DNA of 64,000 nt from positions 1-64,000 of the forward strand of contig JADFXB010000001.1 of NCBI GenBank assembly GCA_015233935.1, in the 5' to 3' direction. Position 1 is the stretch's first letter. The number at the start of each line of letters is the position of its first letter. Below, one piece after another: positions 9,568 through 17,934 of the stretch. The position numbers and the translations under genes are program-made. This DNA comes from Magnetococcales bacterium (GTDB lineage: Bacteria; Pseudomonadota; Magnetococcia; Magnetococcales; JADFXB01). The notes below the pieces were generated by a model. The model searched no databases. It was not told the origin of the DNA and saw only the letters and a program-made list of their open reading frames with translations.

Positions 9568-10185
9568 ATGCGCAGATTTATCATGATGGTCCTACTGTTG
9601 CCTGGTTGTGTCCAGGATCTCACCTTGGGCAGGTCTGGTTTGCGTCCCCTGGACGAGTCATCCCCTGTTGCAGCCAGTGCTTTGCTGCCAGCATCTCCTC
9701 CTTCAAGAATTTTAACCCTGGCAGGTTTGCCAGAGGTTCATACCGGAATTGTTGTGATTCCAGCCGATGTGGTCCATGTAGCGAGAGCTGGACAAACTGA
9801 CCAGTCGCTCTCGGCCCCGACAGTCTCCACTGAAACCAGCAAGACGGTGACCCTTCAGTTTGACAGCAACCAGACCCAACCACGGCGGGAGTCCCTGCTG
9901 ATTCTTACCAGAGTCATTGAGCAGGTTGGCGCAGAAAAGATTGGGCAGGTGGTGGTGGCCGGACATGCTGACAGCAGTGGCAACAAGGAAAAAAATTTCC
10001 AGCTTTCTTTGCAAAGGGCGGAAGCAGTCGCTGTGCGGATCGCAGAGCTGGGTGTTCCCCGACAAAAAATACTGGTCCATGGATATGGTGAAATGTCCCC
10101 TGCTGCAAACAATGCTTCTGGGCAAGGCCGGGCCGTGAATCGGCGTGTCCAGGTTACCATGACCATCCATGGGGGAAACCAATGA
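9568..10185 (+). CDS. OmpA-like peptidoglycan-binding lipoprotein leading the tra operon
   Basis: I choose ATG 9568, behind GGGAGG at 9558-9563, giving 205 residues that start with a short lipoprotein-like signal (RRFIMMVLLLPGC). The C-terminal half is an OmpA/MotB-type domain: FDSNQTQP, then VVVAGHADSSG, RAEAVAVRIAELGV, and GYGEMSPAANN with NRRVQV. It would be an outer-membrane lipoprotein binding peptidoglycan. The stop overlaps the traL start (ATGA), so it is co-translated with the channel genes and may anchor the channel in the wall. I do not recall an OmpA-domain lipoprotein in this position in the F or SXT operons. Confidence 0.8.
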   Translation: MRRFIMMVLLLPGCVQDLTLGRSGLRPLDESSPVAASALLPASPPSRILTLAGLPEVHTGIVVIPADVVHVARAGQTDQSLSAPTVSTETSKTVTLQFDSNQTQPRRESLLILTRVIEQVGAEKIGQVVVAGHADSSGNKEKNFQLSLQRAEAVAVRIAELGVPRQKILVHGYGEMSPAANNASGQGRAVNRRVQVTMTIHGGNQ

Positions 10186-10463
10186 AAATACCAAACCATG
10201 CGGATGATCCCATGCAAATTCTACTTTGGGAGCAGGATGAAGCGTTAATCTTTATTATGGTGTTTGGTTTAGGAATCCTCATAAACAATCTCACGGTATT
10301 TTTATTTATTGGTCTCATTGCTGTGCGGGGTTATCGGAGGGTACGTGATCGACAACCGCGTGGCATTGGTCAGCATTTATTATATTGGTGGTTCGGAGTT
10401 GGCAGTGTGAAGAAAAACAGGTGGGGGTCGTTTAAAAATCCATATATTCGTCGATGGTTCTAA
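10182..10463 (+). CDS. traL: TraL, type IV secretion pilus-assembly protein
   Basis: A 93-residue protein with the TraL pattern: an N-terminal IPNHADDP motif, LLWEQDEA, one long hydrophobic hairpin (residues about 23-50), and a basic C-terminus ending PYIRRWF. TraL is a small inner-membrane protein needed for pilus assembly. It overlaps the lipoprotein gene by 4 bases and traE by 10 bases. Confidence 0.85.
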   Translation: MKIPNHADDPMQILLWEQDEALIFIMVFGLGILINNLTVFLFIGLIAVRGYRRVRDRQPRGIGQHLLYWWFGVGSVKKNRWGSFKNPYIRRWF

Positions 10464-11080
10464 CCATGCAAATAACTGGATTCAGGCAATCATGGCAGAA
10501 ATTACAGGGTGAGAATACGTTCCACCGTATTTTAACGCTGATCATGCTTCTTGTAACACTGATCTCAACCTACGGTTGGCTGCACAAAGAGCGGGTAGTT
10601 GTCCTTGTTCCTCCCGGTATTTCCGATGAAATGACCATTTCGGACCGGAAGGCATCAGGAACCTACAAGGTTGGCTGGGGGGTATTTCTGGCCCACATGG
10701 TGGGAAACGTTACCCCGGAAAGCTCCAAAATTGTCCAGGATATGGTGAACAGGTATCTGAGTGGTGATGCCCGGTTGGTATTGGCGCGTCAGATTGCAGA
10801 AAACCTGGACCGATTACGGCAGGACAAGGTCAGTGCGGTGTTTGAGTTGCGCAAGGCGTTTTACGATCCCAACGATGACCTGGTGTTTGTCAATGGAATG
10901 TCCAGCTTTGTGGGGCAGGCGGGGAAAACCCGCAAAGTTGAGCACACCTTTGAGTTCAGGGTCACGATTGCAAACTGGGGACCAGAGGTCACGTCTATGG
11001 CACTTGTGGAGGGACCGCCCATCATGGGCAAAAATCGGCAAAAGGCAAAGAGTAAAGAGGTCAACCATGAAACGCACTGA
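10454..11080 (+). CDS. traE: TraE, VirB5/VirB8-class conjugation protein
   Basis: A 208-residue protein with one N-terminal membrane segment (ILTLIMLLVTLISTYGW) and a periplasmic domain carrying VVLVPPG and MSSFVGQAGKTRKVEHTFEFRV, typical of TraE in F-like and SXT-like operons. Two starts are possible (10454 or 10466). It overlaps traL and traK, as expected in the traLEK cluster. Confidence 0.88.
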   Translation: MVLTMQITGFRQSWQKLQGENTFHRILTLIMLLVTLISTYGWLHKERVVVLVPPGISDEMTISDRKASGTYKVGWGVFLAHMVGNVTPESSKIVQDMVNRYLSGDARLVLARQIAENLDRLRQDKVSAVFELRKAFYDPNDDLVFVNGMSSFVGQAGKTRKVEHTFEFRVTIANWGPEVTSMALVEGPPIMGKNRQKAKSKEVNHETH

Positions 11081-11924
11081 CATGAGAAGGTTCCTGGCCA
11101 TGATTTTCCTGGGGTTGATCATGGAAGTCCATGGGGGCGAGCCACTCCCCATTGCCAAGCCAGTTGAACAGGAATCGCCTTCCCCATCAGTCGGGAAAGG
11201 TAATTTGAAAGCATCCGGTGTTGTTGAGCCAAAAGGTGCGGCTGTTGAACGGCGTATAGGTCTTGCTGTGGTGATCAAAGGCAAGGCAGGTGAGCGCACC
11301 CATCGGGTGGAAGTCGCCCGTGGGATGGTCAACAGGATTGTGACCCCTTTTGCCACACCCAGGGTGGTGACTTCGGATCCCATTGAGGTGACGCCGGAAG
11401 GGGCATCATTGTTTGTCGTGGTCAATTCAGAGTCTCCCGTCTCCTTGTATGTGTCCAGTGGTGATGGAGCAGAGGCTTGGTCCCTTGAGTTGGTTCCCTC
11501 TGATGTCACACCGGTGGAAATTCGCATTGTGGGAGACCGCAAAGCCCCTGTTGGTGGCGGACAGGATGGGGAACCCGTGTCGGGTGATGGCGGAAACCAT
11601 GTCAGGGGGCTGAAATACATTCTTCAGACCTTGGCCAAAGGGGATATACCCCAGGGGTTCACAAGAGAAAAGCCACTTTCCAGCCAGGTGGCATGTGTAC
11701 AGAGGGGGGTGACCTTCAAGATCGAACAGAATCTAAGCGGGCCAACCATGAATGTATTCATCGTGGGTGCCAACAACGTTGGGACAGAAGCGGTGTTACT
11801 GGATGAAAACGCCTGTGCAGGGGTTGAGCGGGTATTGGCGGTGGCGGCATGGCCAGCCCAGTGGTTGCACGCTGGTGACAAGACAGAAGTTTACGTTGTC
11901 ACCCGAACCGACGAAAGAAGGTGA
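11067..11924 (+). CDS. traK: TraK, secretin-like outer-membrane ring protein
   Basis: I place the start at ATG 11067, behind TAAAGAGG, giving 285 residues. A signal peptide (MRRFLAMIFLGLIMEVHGG) is followed by a proline/serine linker and the TraK core: NRIVTPFATPRVVT, then VVVNSESPVSLYV. TraK forms the outer-membrane ring with TraV and TraB. The gene overlaps traE by 14 bases and is followed after 3 bases by traB. Confidence 0.88.
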   Translation: MKRTDMRRFLAMIFLGLIMEVHGGEPLPIAKPVEQESPSPSVGKGNLKASGVVEPKGAAVERRIGLAVVIKGKAGERTHRVEVARGMVNRIVTPFATPRVVTSDPIEVTPEGASLFVVVNSESPVSLYVSSGDGAEAWSLELVPSDVTPVEIRIVGDRKAPVGGGQDGEPVSGDGGNHVRGLKYILQTLAKGDIPQGFTREKPLSSQVACVQRGVTFKIEQNLSGPTMNVFIVGANNVGTEAVLLDENACAGVERVLAVAAWPAQWLHAGDKTEVYVVTRTDERR

Positions 11925-11927
11925 GCT

Positions 11928-13232
11928 GTGATTTGGCAAAAAATCCAAAGATTATCGCCATCTGCAAAACTTATTGTCCTTTCGTTGAGCCTGCTTTTGG
12001 TAATCGGTGGGATTGCCCTCATTTTAAGTAACCTGTTGGGCAATGATGTTCATGTGCGTCCAAAGCCCGTTGAGAAGCCTGCCATGTTCAATTTATCCGG
12101 CGGCAAACAATTGACCGATCTGTCGGTGGAGGGAATGGGCGGCAAGGTGGAACGGATGGAGACGGATGTCGGGGAGTTGCGGCGCGGTATCGCCACCCTG
12201 CGTGAGGAGATGCAAGACAGCAACCGAAAACTCTCCAATAAATTGGATGAAATGGCAAAGAGCAAGACCAATAAGGATGCACCATTGCCATCGTTGCCTG
12301 ATAGCGGTGGTGAAAAGCGTGGAAATGAACAGGCCGAAAAAGCGGCACCGGCATCTTTACCGGAGTTGTCTCCACCCAAGAAAATCAATGTATTTAAAGG
12401 ATCTTCAGATTCTCCGTCTGAATCGGCTGCCGATGGCAAGGGCAAGGGGAGGGAAAGAAAACGGGATTTTGCGGGCATCACCCTGCCAGCAGGCACCATT
12501 TTGAGTGGCACCCTGCTTACCGGCATGGACGCTCCGACGGCCAATCAAGGCAAAAAGGATCCCTTCCCGGCTTTGTTGCGGGTCAAACATGAAGCCATCC
12601 TGCCCAACCGCTATCGGTCAGATATCCGGGAATGTTTTTTAATTTCTGGTGGACATGGCGACCTCTCTTCTGAACGGGCCTTTCTGAGATCGGAACGTAT
12701 CTCTTGTGTGAAACTGAACAATGAAATCATTGAAACCAGCATTGACGCCTTTGCAGTCGGGGAAGATGGCAAAGCGGGAATTCGCGGCAGAGTAGTGAGT
12801 AAAACAGGTCAGATGATTGCTCAATCATTGATGGCGGGTTTTTTGTCGGGATTGGGTGGGGTTCTTAAACCTACACCCAACCAGGCATTTACCATCAATG
12901 CACCAGGACAGGCGATGCAAACCCAACAATACCAGGTACCCGATGCCCAGGCGGTGGCGTGGCAGTCGGCTGCCGGAGGTATTAAAAGTGCCGCTGACCG
13001 TGTTGCCGACTACTATCTGGAAATGGCCAAAAACACCTTTCCTGTCATAGAGGTGGATGCGGGGCGACCAATCGATTTTGTTCTGACTCGTGGTGCCAGG
13101 CTGGGGAGCAAAGGTGGCGGGGGTGATGTGGATACCGGCAAAGGCCAAGGGCCTACCACCAACCCTGTCACCACAACTTCCATGAACAATGTCCTGGATC
13201 CGGTTGGCAAAGGAGCTTTGCATGGCCGGTAA
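11928..13232 (+). CDS. traB: TraB, VirB10-like channel scaffold
   Basis: A 434-residue protein beginning with GTG three bases after the traK stop. One N-terminal membrane segment (LIVLSLSLLLVIGGIALIL) is followed by a coiled-coil region (VERMETDVGELRRGIATLREEMQ), a Ser/Pro-rich linker and a VirB10/TrbI-type beta-barrel domain (LPAGTILSGTLLTGMDAPT, RYRSDIRECFLISGG). It would span inner and outer membranes and contact TraK and TraV. Confidence 0.92.
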   Translation: MIWQKIQRLSPSAKLIVLSLSLLLVIGGIALILSNLLGNDVHVRPKPVEKPAMFNLSGGKQLTDLSVEGMGGKVERMETDVGELRRGIATLREEMQDSNRKLSNKLDEMAKSKTNKDAPLPSLPDSGGEKRGNEQAEKAAPASLPELSPPKKINVFKGSSDSPSESAADGKGKGRERKRDFAGITLPAGTILSGTLLTGMDAPTANQGKKDPFPALLRVKHEAILPNRYRSDIRECFLISGGHGDLSSERAFLRSERISCVKLNNEIIETSIDAFAVGEDGKAGIRGRVVSKTGQMIAQSLMAGFLSGLGGVLKPTPNQAFTINAPGQAMQTQQYQVPDAQAVAWQSAAGGIKSAADRVADYYLEMAKNTFPVIEVDAGRPIDFVLTRGARLGSKGGGGDVDTGKGQGPTTNPVTTTSMNNVLDPVGKGALHGR

Positions 13233-14034
13233 TTCATGGTTGTCTCGTCCATCCGCCTTGTTGCCTGCCTGGTTGTCCTGGACCGGGATCCTTGTGGCCA
13301 TTGGGTTGCTTGGCTATGCCGGTTTGGGTGGTTCTGCCATTCCCATCGTAAAGACCGTTGCCTCTTCCACCGCCGATGAAAATGGGGATGTGAAATCCAT
13401 GGTGGGTGGCCTTTCCCTGGATACGGTCAAGCGGCTACCGGCCAAGGGTATGTCTGTGGTCTGGAGCGATGAGAGCAACCAAATGCTTATTTTGAGCGAC
13501 AACGGTCGCTTTGCCGTCTATGGGGGCAAATTACTGGATGTTTGGAACAACAAGGTGATCCATTCCCCGGACGATGTCGGTTTGGCCAGTCGTATTAATC
13601 TGGCCAAAATTGGCGTCAAGGATGAGGACATGATGATCCTGCGCGTTGGCCAGGGACCGCTGGTAACCATGTTTGTCGATCCAGGGCCTGGGTGCAGGAA
13701 CTGTTTGACCATGTTGGCGGCAGTGCGGGAACTGACCCACAGTTACACATTCAGGTTGATCCCGGTGCCACTGAGTGGGCGTGAGTCGGCTGATTTTGCC
13801 AGAAGACTGGTTTGCAGCAAACAGGAAGAGGCTGTCGAAGCCCTGCTTTCCGGCCAGATCGCCAGCCTGCCACAACCAGGGGTGGAATGTCATGCCGATA
13901 AGCTGGCACGTAACCTGGTTCTGTTTTACCTCATTGGGATGAACGGCATGCCGCTGACCATATTCCCGAACGGGGTGGCGCGTGTTGGCAACATTGTTGG
14001 TTTAAATCGTCAGATAGAGGGCAATATGCAATGA
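13222..14034 (+). CDS. DsbC/DsbG-like periplasmic thiol-disulfide protein
   Basis: I choose ATG 13222, with AAGGAG at 13209-13214, giving 270 residues. An N-terminal hydrophobic segment (LSWTGILVAIGLLGYAGLG) precedes a DsbC dimerisation-like domain (GLSLDTVKRLPAKGMSVVWSD) and a thioredoxin fold. The active site is C158-R-N-C161 in DPGPGCRNC; the cis-proline loop reads GMP. SXT/R391 and IncHI transfer regions also carry dsbC near traB and traV. It probably reshuffles disulfides in cysteine-rich TraN, TraU and TraH. It overlaps traB by 11 bases and traV by 4. Confidence 0.82.
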   Translation: MAGNSWLSRPSALLPAWLSWTGILVAIGLLGYAGLGGSAIPIVKTVASSTADENGDVKSMVGGLSLDTVKRLPAKGMSVVWSDESNQMLILSDNGRFAVYGGKLLDVWNNKVIHSPDDVGLASRINLAKIGVKDEDMMILRVGQGPLVTMFVDPGPGCRNCLTMLAAVRELTHSYTFRLIPVPLSGRESADFARRLVCSKQEEAVEALLSGQIASLPQPGVECHADKLARNLVLFYLIGMNGMPLTIFPNGVARVGNIVGLNRQIEGNMQ

Positions 14035-14483
14035 GAATCTCCTGTTTATTGTTGGTCTGTCTTTTGTTGCTTGCTGGGTGCGGGAGCCTTGGCATTGGAA
14101 AAGATGAGTTTTCCTGCCCCGGAGGAAGTACGGATGCTGCCAGGTGCATGTCAACCCGTGAGGTCTATGCGGCCACGGATCGCAGTGATCATGTCCCTCC
14201 GCCCGCACCTGTTCAGCAAAAAGGCGAAGAAAAGAAACCAGAATCGGTTCCGCCAGCAAATCAAGTACCAGCAAGTCGTGATGCCCTCCCTGTTTTGGCA
14301 GCCAACCTGCCCATACCAGTGCGTTCGCAAGCCAAAATAATGCGGATTTTGATCTTTCCCTGGGAGGATAACGACGGCGATCTGCACGGTGGAGAGTATG
14401 TATTTACAGAAATTGTGGGACGGCGGTGGAATTTGGGTGTCACCAAAGGAGGGGCAAGCGGCTTGTTTTCACCCTTGGATTAA
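14031..14483 (+). CDS. traV: TraV, outer-membrane lipoprotein of the channel core
   Basis: A 150-residue lipoprotein with a clear lipobox (LLLLAGC, Cys near residue 17) and conserved FSCPGG and CMSTREVYAAT segments of TraV. A proline-rich middle is followed by MRILIFPWEDNDGDLHGG and EIVGRRW, also TraV-like. It would anchor the TraK/TraB ring to the outer membrane. It is the last gene before the separately controlled pilin gene. Confidence 0.88.
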   Translation: MRISCLLLVCLLLLAGCGSLGIGKDEFSCPGGSTDAARCMSTREVYAATDRSDHVPPPAPVQQKGEEKKPESVPPANQVPASRDALPVLAANLPIPVRSQAKIMRILIFPWEDNDGDLHGGEYVFTEIVGRRWNLGVTKGGASGLFSPLD

Positions 14484-14539
14484 AACAGCCTGAAATCAGA
14501 GTGTTAACATGATGAGCAAGGAAACAGTTGGGGTTTAAG

Positions 14540-14560
14540 GCTGTTTTGAGATGTGTCCAG
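14540..14560 (+). promoter_or_regulatory. Weak regulon-box variant upstream of the pilin gene
   Basis: TGTTTTGAGATGTGTCCAG closely matches the right half of the box at 29146-29188 (TTTTGAGATATGTCCAG), but the GGCATC and C-run are missing. It lies about 90 bases before the pilin start, so the pilin may be transcribed from its own promoter. Confidence 0.4.
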
Positions 14561-14647
14561 GTCTCAAAGTTTCCCGATATACTGATATCTCAAGGCAAAA
14601 TGCCTTCCATAATGTTCTTTATGTTTACCCCTATTGGAGATGCCGGT

Positions 14648-14956
14648 ATGAAAAGTGGAAATGTAGTCAAAGTTCAATATGCGGTGGCCTTGATGTTGGT
14701 TGGCATCGCCATTCTATTGCCGGAAACGGCCATGGCAGGTACCGGGGGAACCGAGTTCCAGGATGTCTATGACATGATCGAAGGCTGGAGCAAGGGCTAC
14801 TTGGGACGCATCCTCTCCATGGGTATGTTTGTAGTGGGAGTGGCCCAGGGTGTGATCAAACAAAGCGTTGGTGCCGTCGTGCCTGGTGTGGGGGCGGCAG
14901 CAGCGTTGTACTACGGACCCTCTGTGGTGTCTGGTGTGGTTACCGGCACCTTTTAA
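14648..14956 (+). CDS. traA: TraA-type conjugative pilin precursor
   Basis: I choose ATG 14648, behind TTGGAGA, giving 102 residues. A long leader (MKSGNVVKVQYAVALMLVGIAILLPETAMA) ends in a signal-peptidase AMA site near residue 30; the mature peptide (about 72 residues) has two hydrophobic helices (ILSMGMFVVGVAQGVI and VVPGVGAAAALYYGPSVVSGVV), as in F/SXT pilins. It stands alone between a box-like element and a terminator, which fits a highly expressed structural subunit. Confidence 0.85.
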   Translation: MKSGNVVKVQYAVALMLVGIAILLPETAMAGTGGTEFQDVYDMIEGWSKGYLGRILSMGMFVVGVAQGVIKQSVGAVVPGVGAAAALYYGPSVVSGVVTGTF

Positions 14957-14983
14957 ACAACTCCTTCTTTTGGTCCAACTTTT

Positions 14984-15013
14984 ACGCCGCACGTCTGTTT
15001 TGCGGCGTTTTTT
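14984..15013 (+). terminator. Terminator or attenuator between pilin and traC
   Basis: A 7-base-pair stem (ACGCCGC at 14984-14990, GCGGCGT at 15002-15008) with an 11-base loop is followed by a T run to 15013. It lies 28 bases after the pilin stop and 15 bases before traC, and no box separates it from traC, so partial readthrough would give more pilin message than traC message. Confidence 0.8.
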
Positions 15014-15027
15014 ATCCGGGGGAGGCC

Positions 15028-17454
15028 ATGAGCGGCAAATACAACTACAAACGCATGTTGGACAGAAATGCGTTGGCTGAATTGATGTCGCCGCTTGCCT
15101 ATGGGGAAGGGTTGTTTTTGTTGTCCGATGGCTATCTTGGTTTTGGTTTCACCTCCTTCCCCCTGGCAGGGGTGGATGAACGTGGCATCGAGAGAATTGC
15201 CATGTTGTTCACCGCCATTGAATATCCTCCTGGCAGTTTTCTGCAAGTCATGCTCTATGCCTCTCCCGATATCGAACCCTATCTCAAAGAGATGGAGAGG
15301 TTGCGGGCAGGATGTCCGTTTAAAACCGTGACACAAGCCGTTTCACGGCGGGTGGACTACCTCCGGTCTGGCACCACAGCCCCATTGATGTACGGCTTTG
15401 GTACGCTGATTAGAGATTACCAGGTGGTGTTTACCGTCAAAATGCCCCTGCAAAGCGAAAAAGGGGAACCAACTGATGATGAAATCAATCTGGCGAAAAC
15501 ATTCATAAGCAACTTCAAACAGTTGCTCATATCCGCCGACTTTTTTCCAACCCCTCTGACACCAGACGGGTGGCTCTATATCGTTGGCTGCCTGATGCAC
15601 TGGAAAGAGAGTGCCACATGGCGTCGGGAGGGAAACAGGGAAGGTACGCTGTGGGATAAATCAAGGCTCATTCGGGATCATGTGAGCCAGTTTGATCAAT
15701 TTCTGGAGGTGGACAGCAAGGGGATTTGGTTGGGTGAAAAAAGGTTGAAGTTTCTCTCTCCCCAGCGATTGCCTGCCACGATTCAGGCTGGTGGCATGCG
15801 GAATTTAATTGGCGATCTGCTTGGTGCCAGGGGTTTGGGGGGAAACTTTTTCATCAACATGAATTGTTTTTTCCCCGACGGCGTGACGGAAAAACAATCC
15901 CTGAGTACCAAACGGGACATGCTGATTCACCAAAGCATGGGTGCCCTGGCCAGATTCAACCCCGGTGTGACCTTTCGGATGGAAAGTGCCAATCTTCTCA
16001 TGTCGGCATTTCAGGAAGGTCAGATTCCAGTCAAGGTGTCTGTCCAGGTAGGATTGTTCTCCAACGACCACGATGCCGCCGAAGCCTATTCCAGACAGGC
16101 CATGACCTATCTGGGAGAAACGGGATGGTCCTTTCAGGAAGATAAGTATATCGCTCTGCCCTTGTTGGTAAACGTATTGCCCTTTGGTGCAGATCGTGAA
16201 GCAGTCACCCTGCTGTGGCGGTATCATACCCTTGCTTCCAAACATGCGGCGGCCATCCTGCCAGTGGTGGGGGATTGGCGCGGAACCGGCACATCAGCCA
16301 TCACCCTGATCTCTCGCAGCGGTCAGCCAATGGCGGTGGATTTGTTTGATTCCTCCACAAACTATAATTCCTATGTGGTGGCGGCCTCCGGGAGCGGCAA
16401 AAGCTTCTTCGTCAACGAAATCATCACCGCCTACCTCAGCATGGGAGCCTTGGTGTGGGCCATAGACATAGGCAGATCCTACGAAAAACTGTGCCGGGTT
16501 TTGGAAGGAGAGTTTATCGCCTTTGGGGATGATGGCCATGTCTGCCTCAACCCATTTTTCGTTGTCAATAACATTGAGGAAGAGGGCGATATGCTGGCCG
16601 GAATTTTCACGGCCATGATTTCGTTCCGGGATCCGTTGAGCGATTTTCAATCCTCCGTCCTCCGGCAAGCCATCCAGGAACTGTGGTATGTCCATAAGCA
16701 AAAACTGACCGTGGATATCCTGGCCGAATATTTCAAGGAAGATGATGACCAACGGATCCGTGATATGGGCCAGCAGCTTTTTGCGTTTACCTCACATGGA
16801 GAGTATGGACGCTATTTCGTAGGGGATTCACCCATTGCCTTTGACAAGGCTTTTACCGTTTTGGAACTGGAAGAGCTACGGGGTAAGGCTCATCTCCAGC
16901 AAGTGGTGCTGTTGATCCTCATCCATCGTATTCAGCAGGAAATGTACCTGGGAGACCGGGGGCGAAAAAAGATCATTGTCATTGATGAGGCGTGGGGGTT
17001 GTTGGGCAACGAAGGAACCGGTCCATTCATCGAGTCGGCCTTTCGCAGAGCACGCAAGTACGGCGGTGCCATCATGGTCATCACCCAGAATGCCACGGAC
17101 CTGGTGGGGCGTGTGGGACGGTCGGTGGTGGACAACAGTGCCTTTCGATTTTTGCTTCAGCAAAACCAGGAGAGCATCGCCAGGGCTGAATCGGAAAACA
17201 TGTTGGGCATCCCCTCCGAATGGGTCAATACCCTGCGTACCGTCAGAACCATTCCTGGTAAATTTTCTGAAATCCTGGTGCGCAGTGGTGAAGGGATCGG
17301 TGTGGGGCGGCTGGTGGTGGACCCCTTCAGCAAGTTGCTCTATAGCACCAAGGCAGAAGAGGTTTCCGCCATTCAGGTCTATGTGAAAAATGGATATTCG
17401 GTAGCGGAGGCCATCACATCCATCTTGGAACAGCAAGCCAATAAAGCCGACTAA
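15028..17454 (+). CDS. traC: TraC, VirB4-family secretion ATPase
   Basis: An 808-residue ATPase that powers pilus assembly at the inner membrane. Walker A is AASGSGKS at 452-459; Walker B is IIVIDEAW, with D653-E654. N-terminal TraC blocks are clear (LSPLAYGEGLFLLSDGYLGFGF), and the C-terminal part has GGAIMVITQN and LLQQNQESI. Length is close to F TraC. It begins behind GGGGGAGG and is followed after 3 bases by the signal peptidase gene. Confidence 0.95.
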   Translation: MSGKYNYKRMLDRNALAELMSPLAYGEGLFLLSDGYLGFGFTSFPLAGVDERGIERIAMLFTAIEYPPGSFLQVMLYASPDIEPYLKEMERLRAGCPFKTVTQAVSRRVDYLRSGTTAPLMYGFGTLIRDYQVVFTVKMPLQSEKGEPTDDEINLAKTFISNFKQLLISADFFPTPLTPDGWLYIVGCLMHWKESATWRREGNREGTLWDKSRLIRDHVSQFDQFLEVDSKGIWLGEKRLKFLSPQRLPATIQAGGMRNLIGDLLGARGLGGNFFINMNCFFPDGVTEKQSLSTKRDMLIHQSMGALARFNPGVTFRMESANLLMSAFQEGQIPVKVSVQVGLFSNDHDAAEAYSRQAMTYLGETGWSFQEDKYIALPLLVNVLPFGADREAVTLLWRYHTLASKHAAAILPVVGDWRGTGTSAITLISRSGQPMAVDLFDSSTNYNSYVVAASGSGKSFFVNEIITAYLSMGALVWAIDIGRSYEKLCRVLEGEFIAFGDDGHVCLNPFFVVNNIEEEGDMLAGIFTAMISFRDPLSDFQSSVLRQAIQELWYVHKQKLTVDILAEYFKEDDDQRIRDMGQQLFAFTSHGEYGRYFVGDSPIAFDKAFTVLELEELRGKAHLQQVVLLILIHRIQQEMYLGDRGRKKIIVIDEAWGLLGNEGTGPFIESAFRRARKYGGAIMVITQNATDLVGRVGRSVVDNSAFRFLLQQNQESIARAESENMLGIPSEWVNTLRTVRTIPGKFSEILVRSGEGIGVGRLVVDPFSKLLYSTKAEEVSAIQVYVKNGYSVAEAITSILEQQANKAD

Positions 17455-17457
17455 GAA

Positions 17458-17934
17458 ATGAAATTAGTTAAAATATTTATAATAGCTACTCTATCAATAA
17501 TTATTATATTGCGCGTTTGTGGTCTCATTGTTTCGGTCAATTTGTCAGACAGTTTGCCGGGGAAGGTCTTTCTGGTCTCCCTGAGGGCACCGGTCAGTAA
17601 GGGTGAAATGGGGGCATTCCTTTGGAGTGGTGTTCCCCCTTACCGGCAGGGAACCTTGTTTGGCAAATATGTGCTGGGTGTGGCGGGGGATCTTGTCACC
17701 ATTCAAGAAGGAATCATCCGCATCAATGGTCAGGTGGTAGGCCCCGTTCAGGAATCCGGTTTGGGGGGATTGCGTTATACCCCTCTGAATGTGCCGCAAG
17801 AGGGGTTGGTGATACCTAAAGATCAATTGTTTATGGGGTCTTCACATCATCCATACAGCATTGATTCCCGTTATCAAGAGGTAGGGCTGCTGGATCGACA
17901 CAGGATCATTGGGAGGATGTATGTGCTCTTTTAG
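17458..17934 (+). CDS. S26-type conjugative signal peptidase (TraF/TrhF-like)
   Basis: A 158-residue protein with an N-terminal membrane anchor and S26 peptidase motifs: catalytic Ser32 in NLSDSLPG, Lys70 in FGKYVLGVAGD, and the SIDSRY box near the C-terminus. In plasmid RP4 the homologue TraF processes the pilin; in SXT-type operons the equivalent gene (trhF/trsF) also lies between traC and traW. It probably cleaves the TraA leader or another transfer protein. It overlaps the next gene by 14 bases. Confidence 0.88.
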   Translation: MKLVKIFIIATLSIIIILRVCGLIVSVNLSDSLPGKVFLVSLRAPVSKGEMGAFLWSGVPPYRQGTLFGKYVLGVAGDLVTIQEGIIRINGQVVGPVQESGLGGLRYTPLNVPQEGLVIPKDQLFMGSSHHPYSIDSRYQEVGLLDRHRIIGRMYVLF

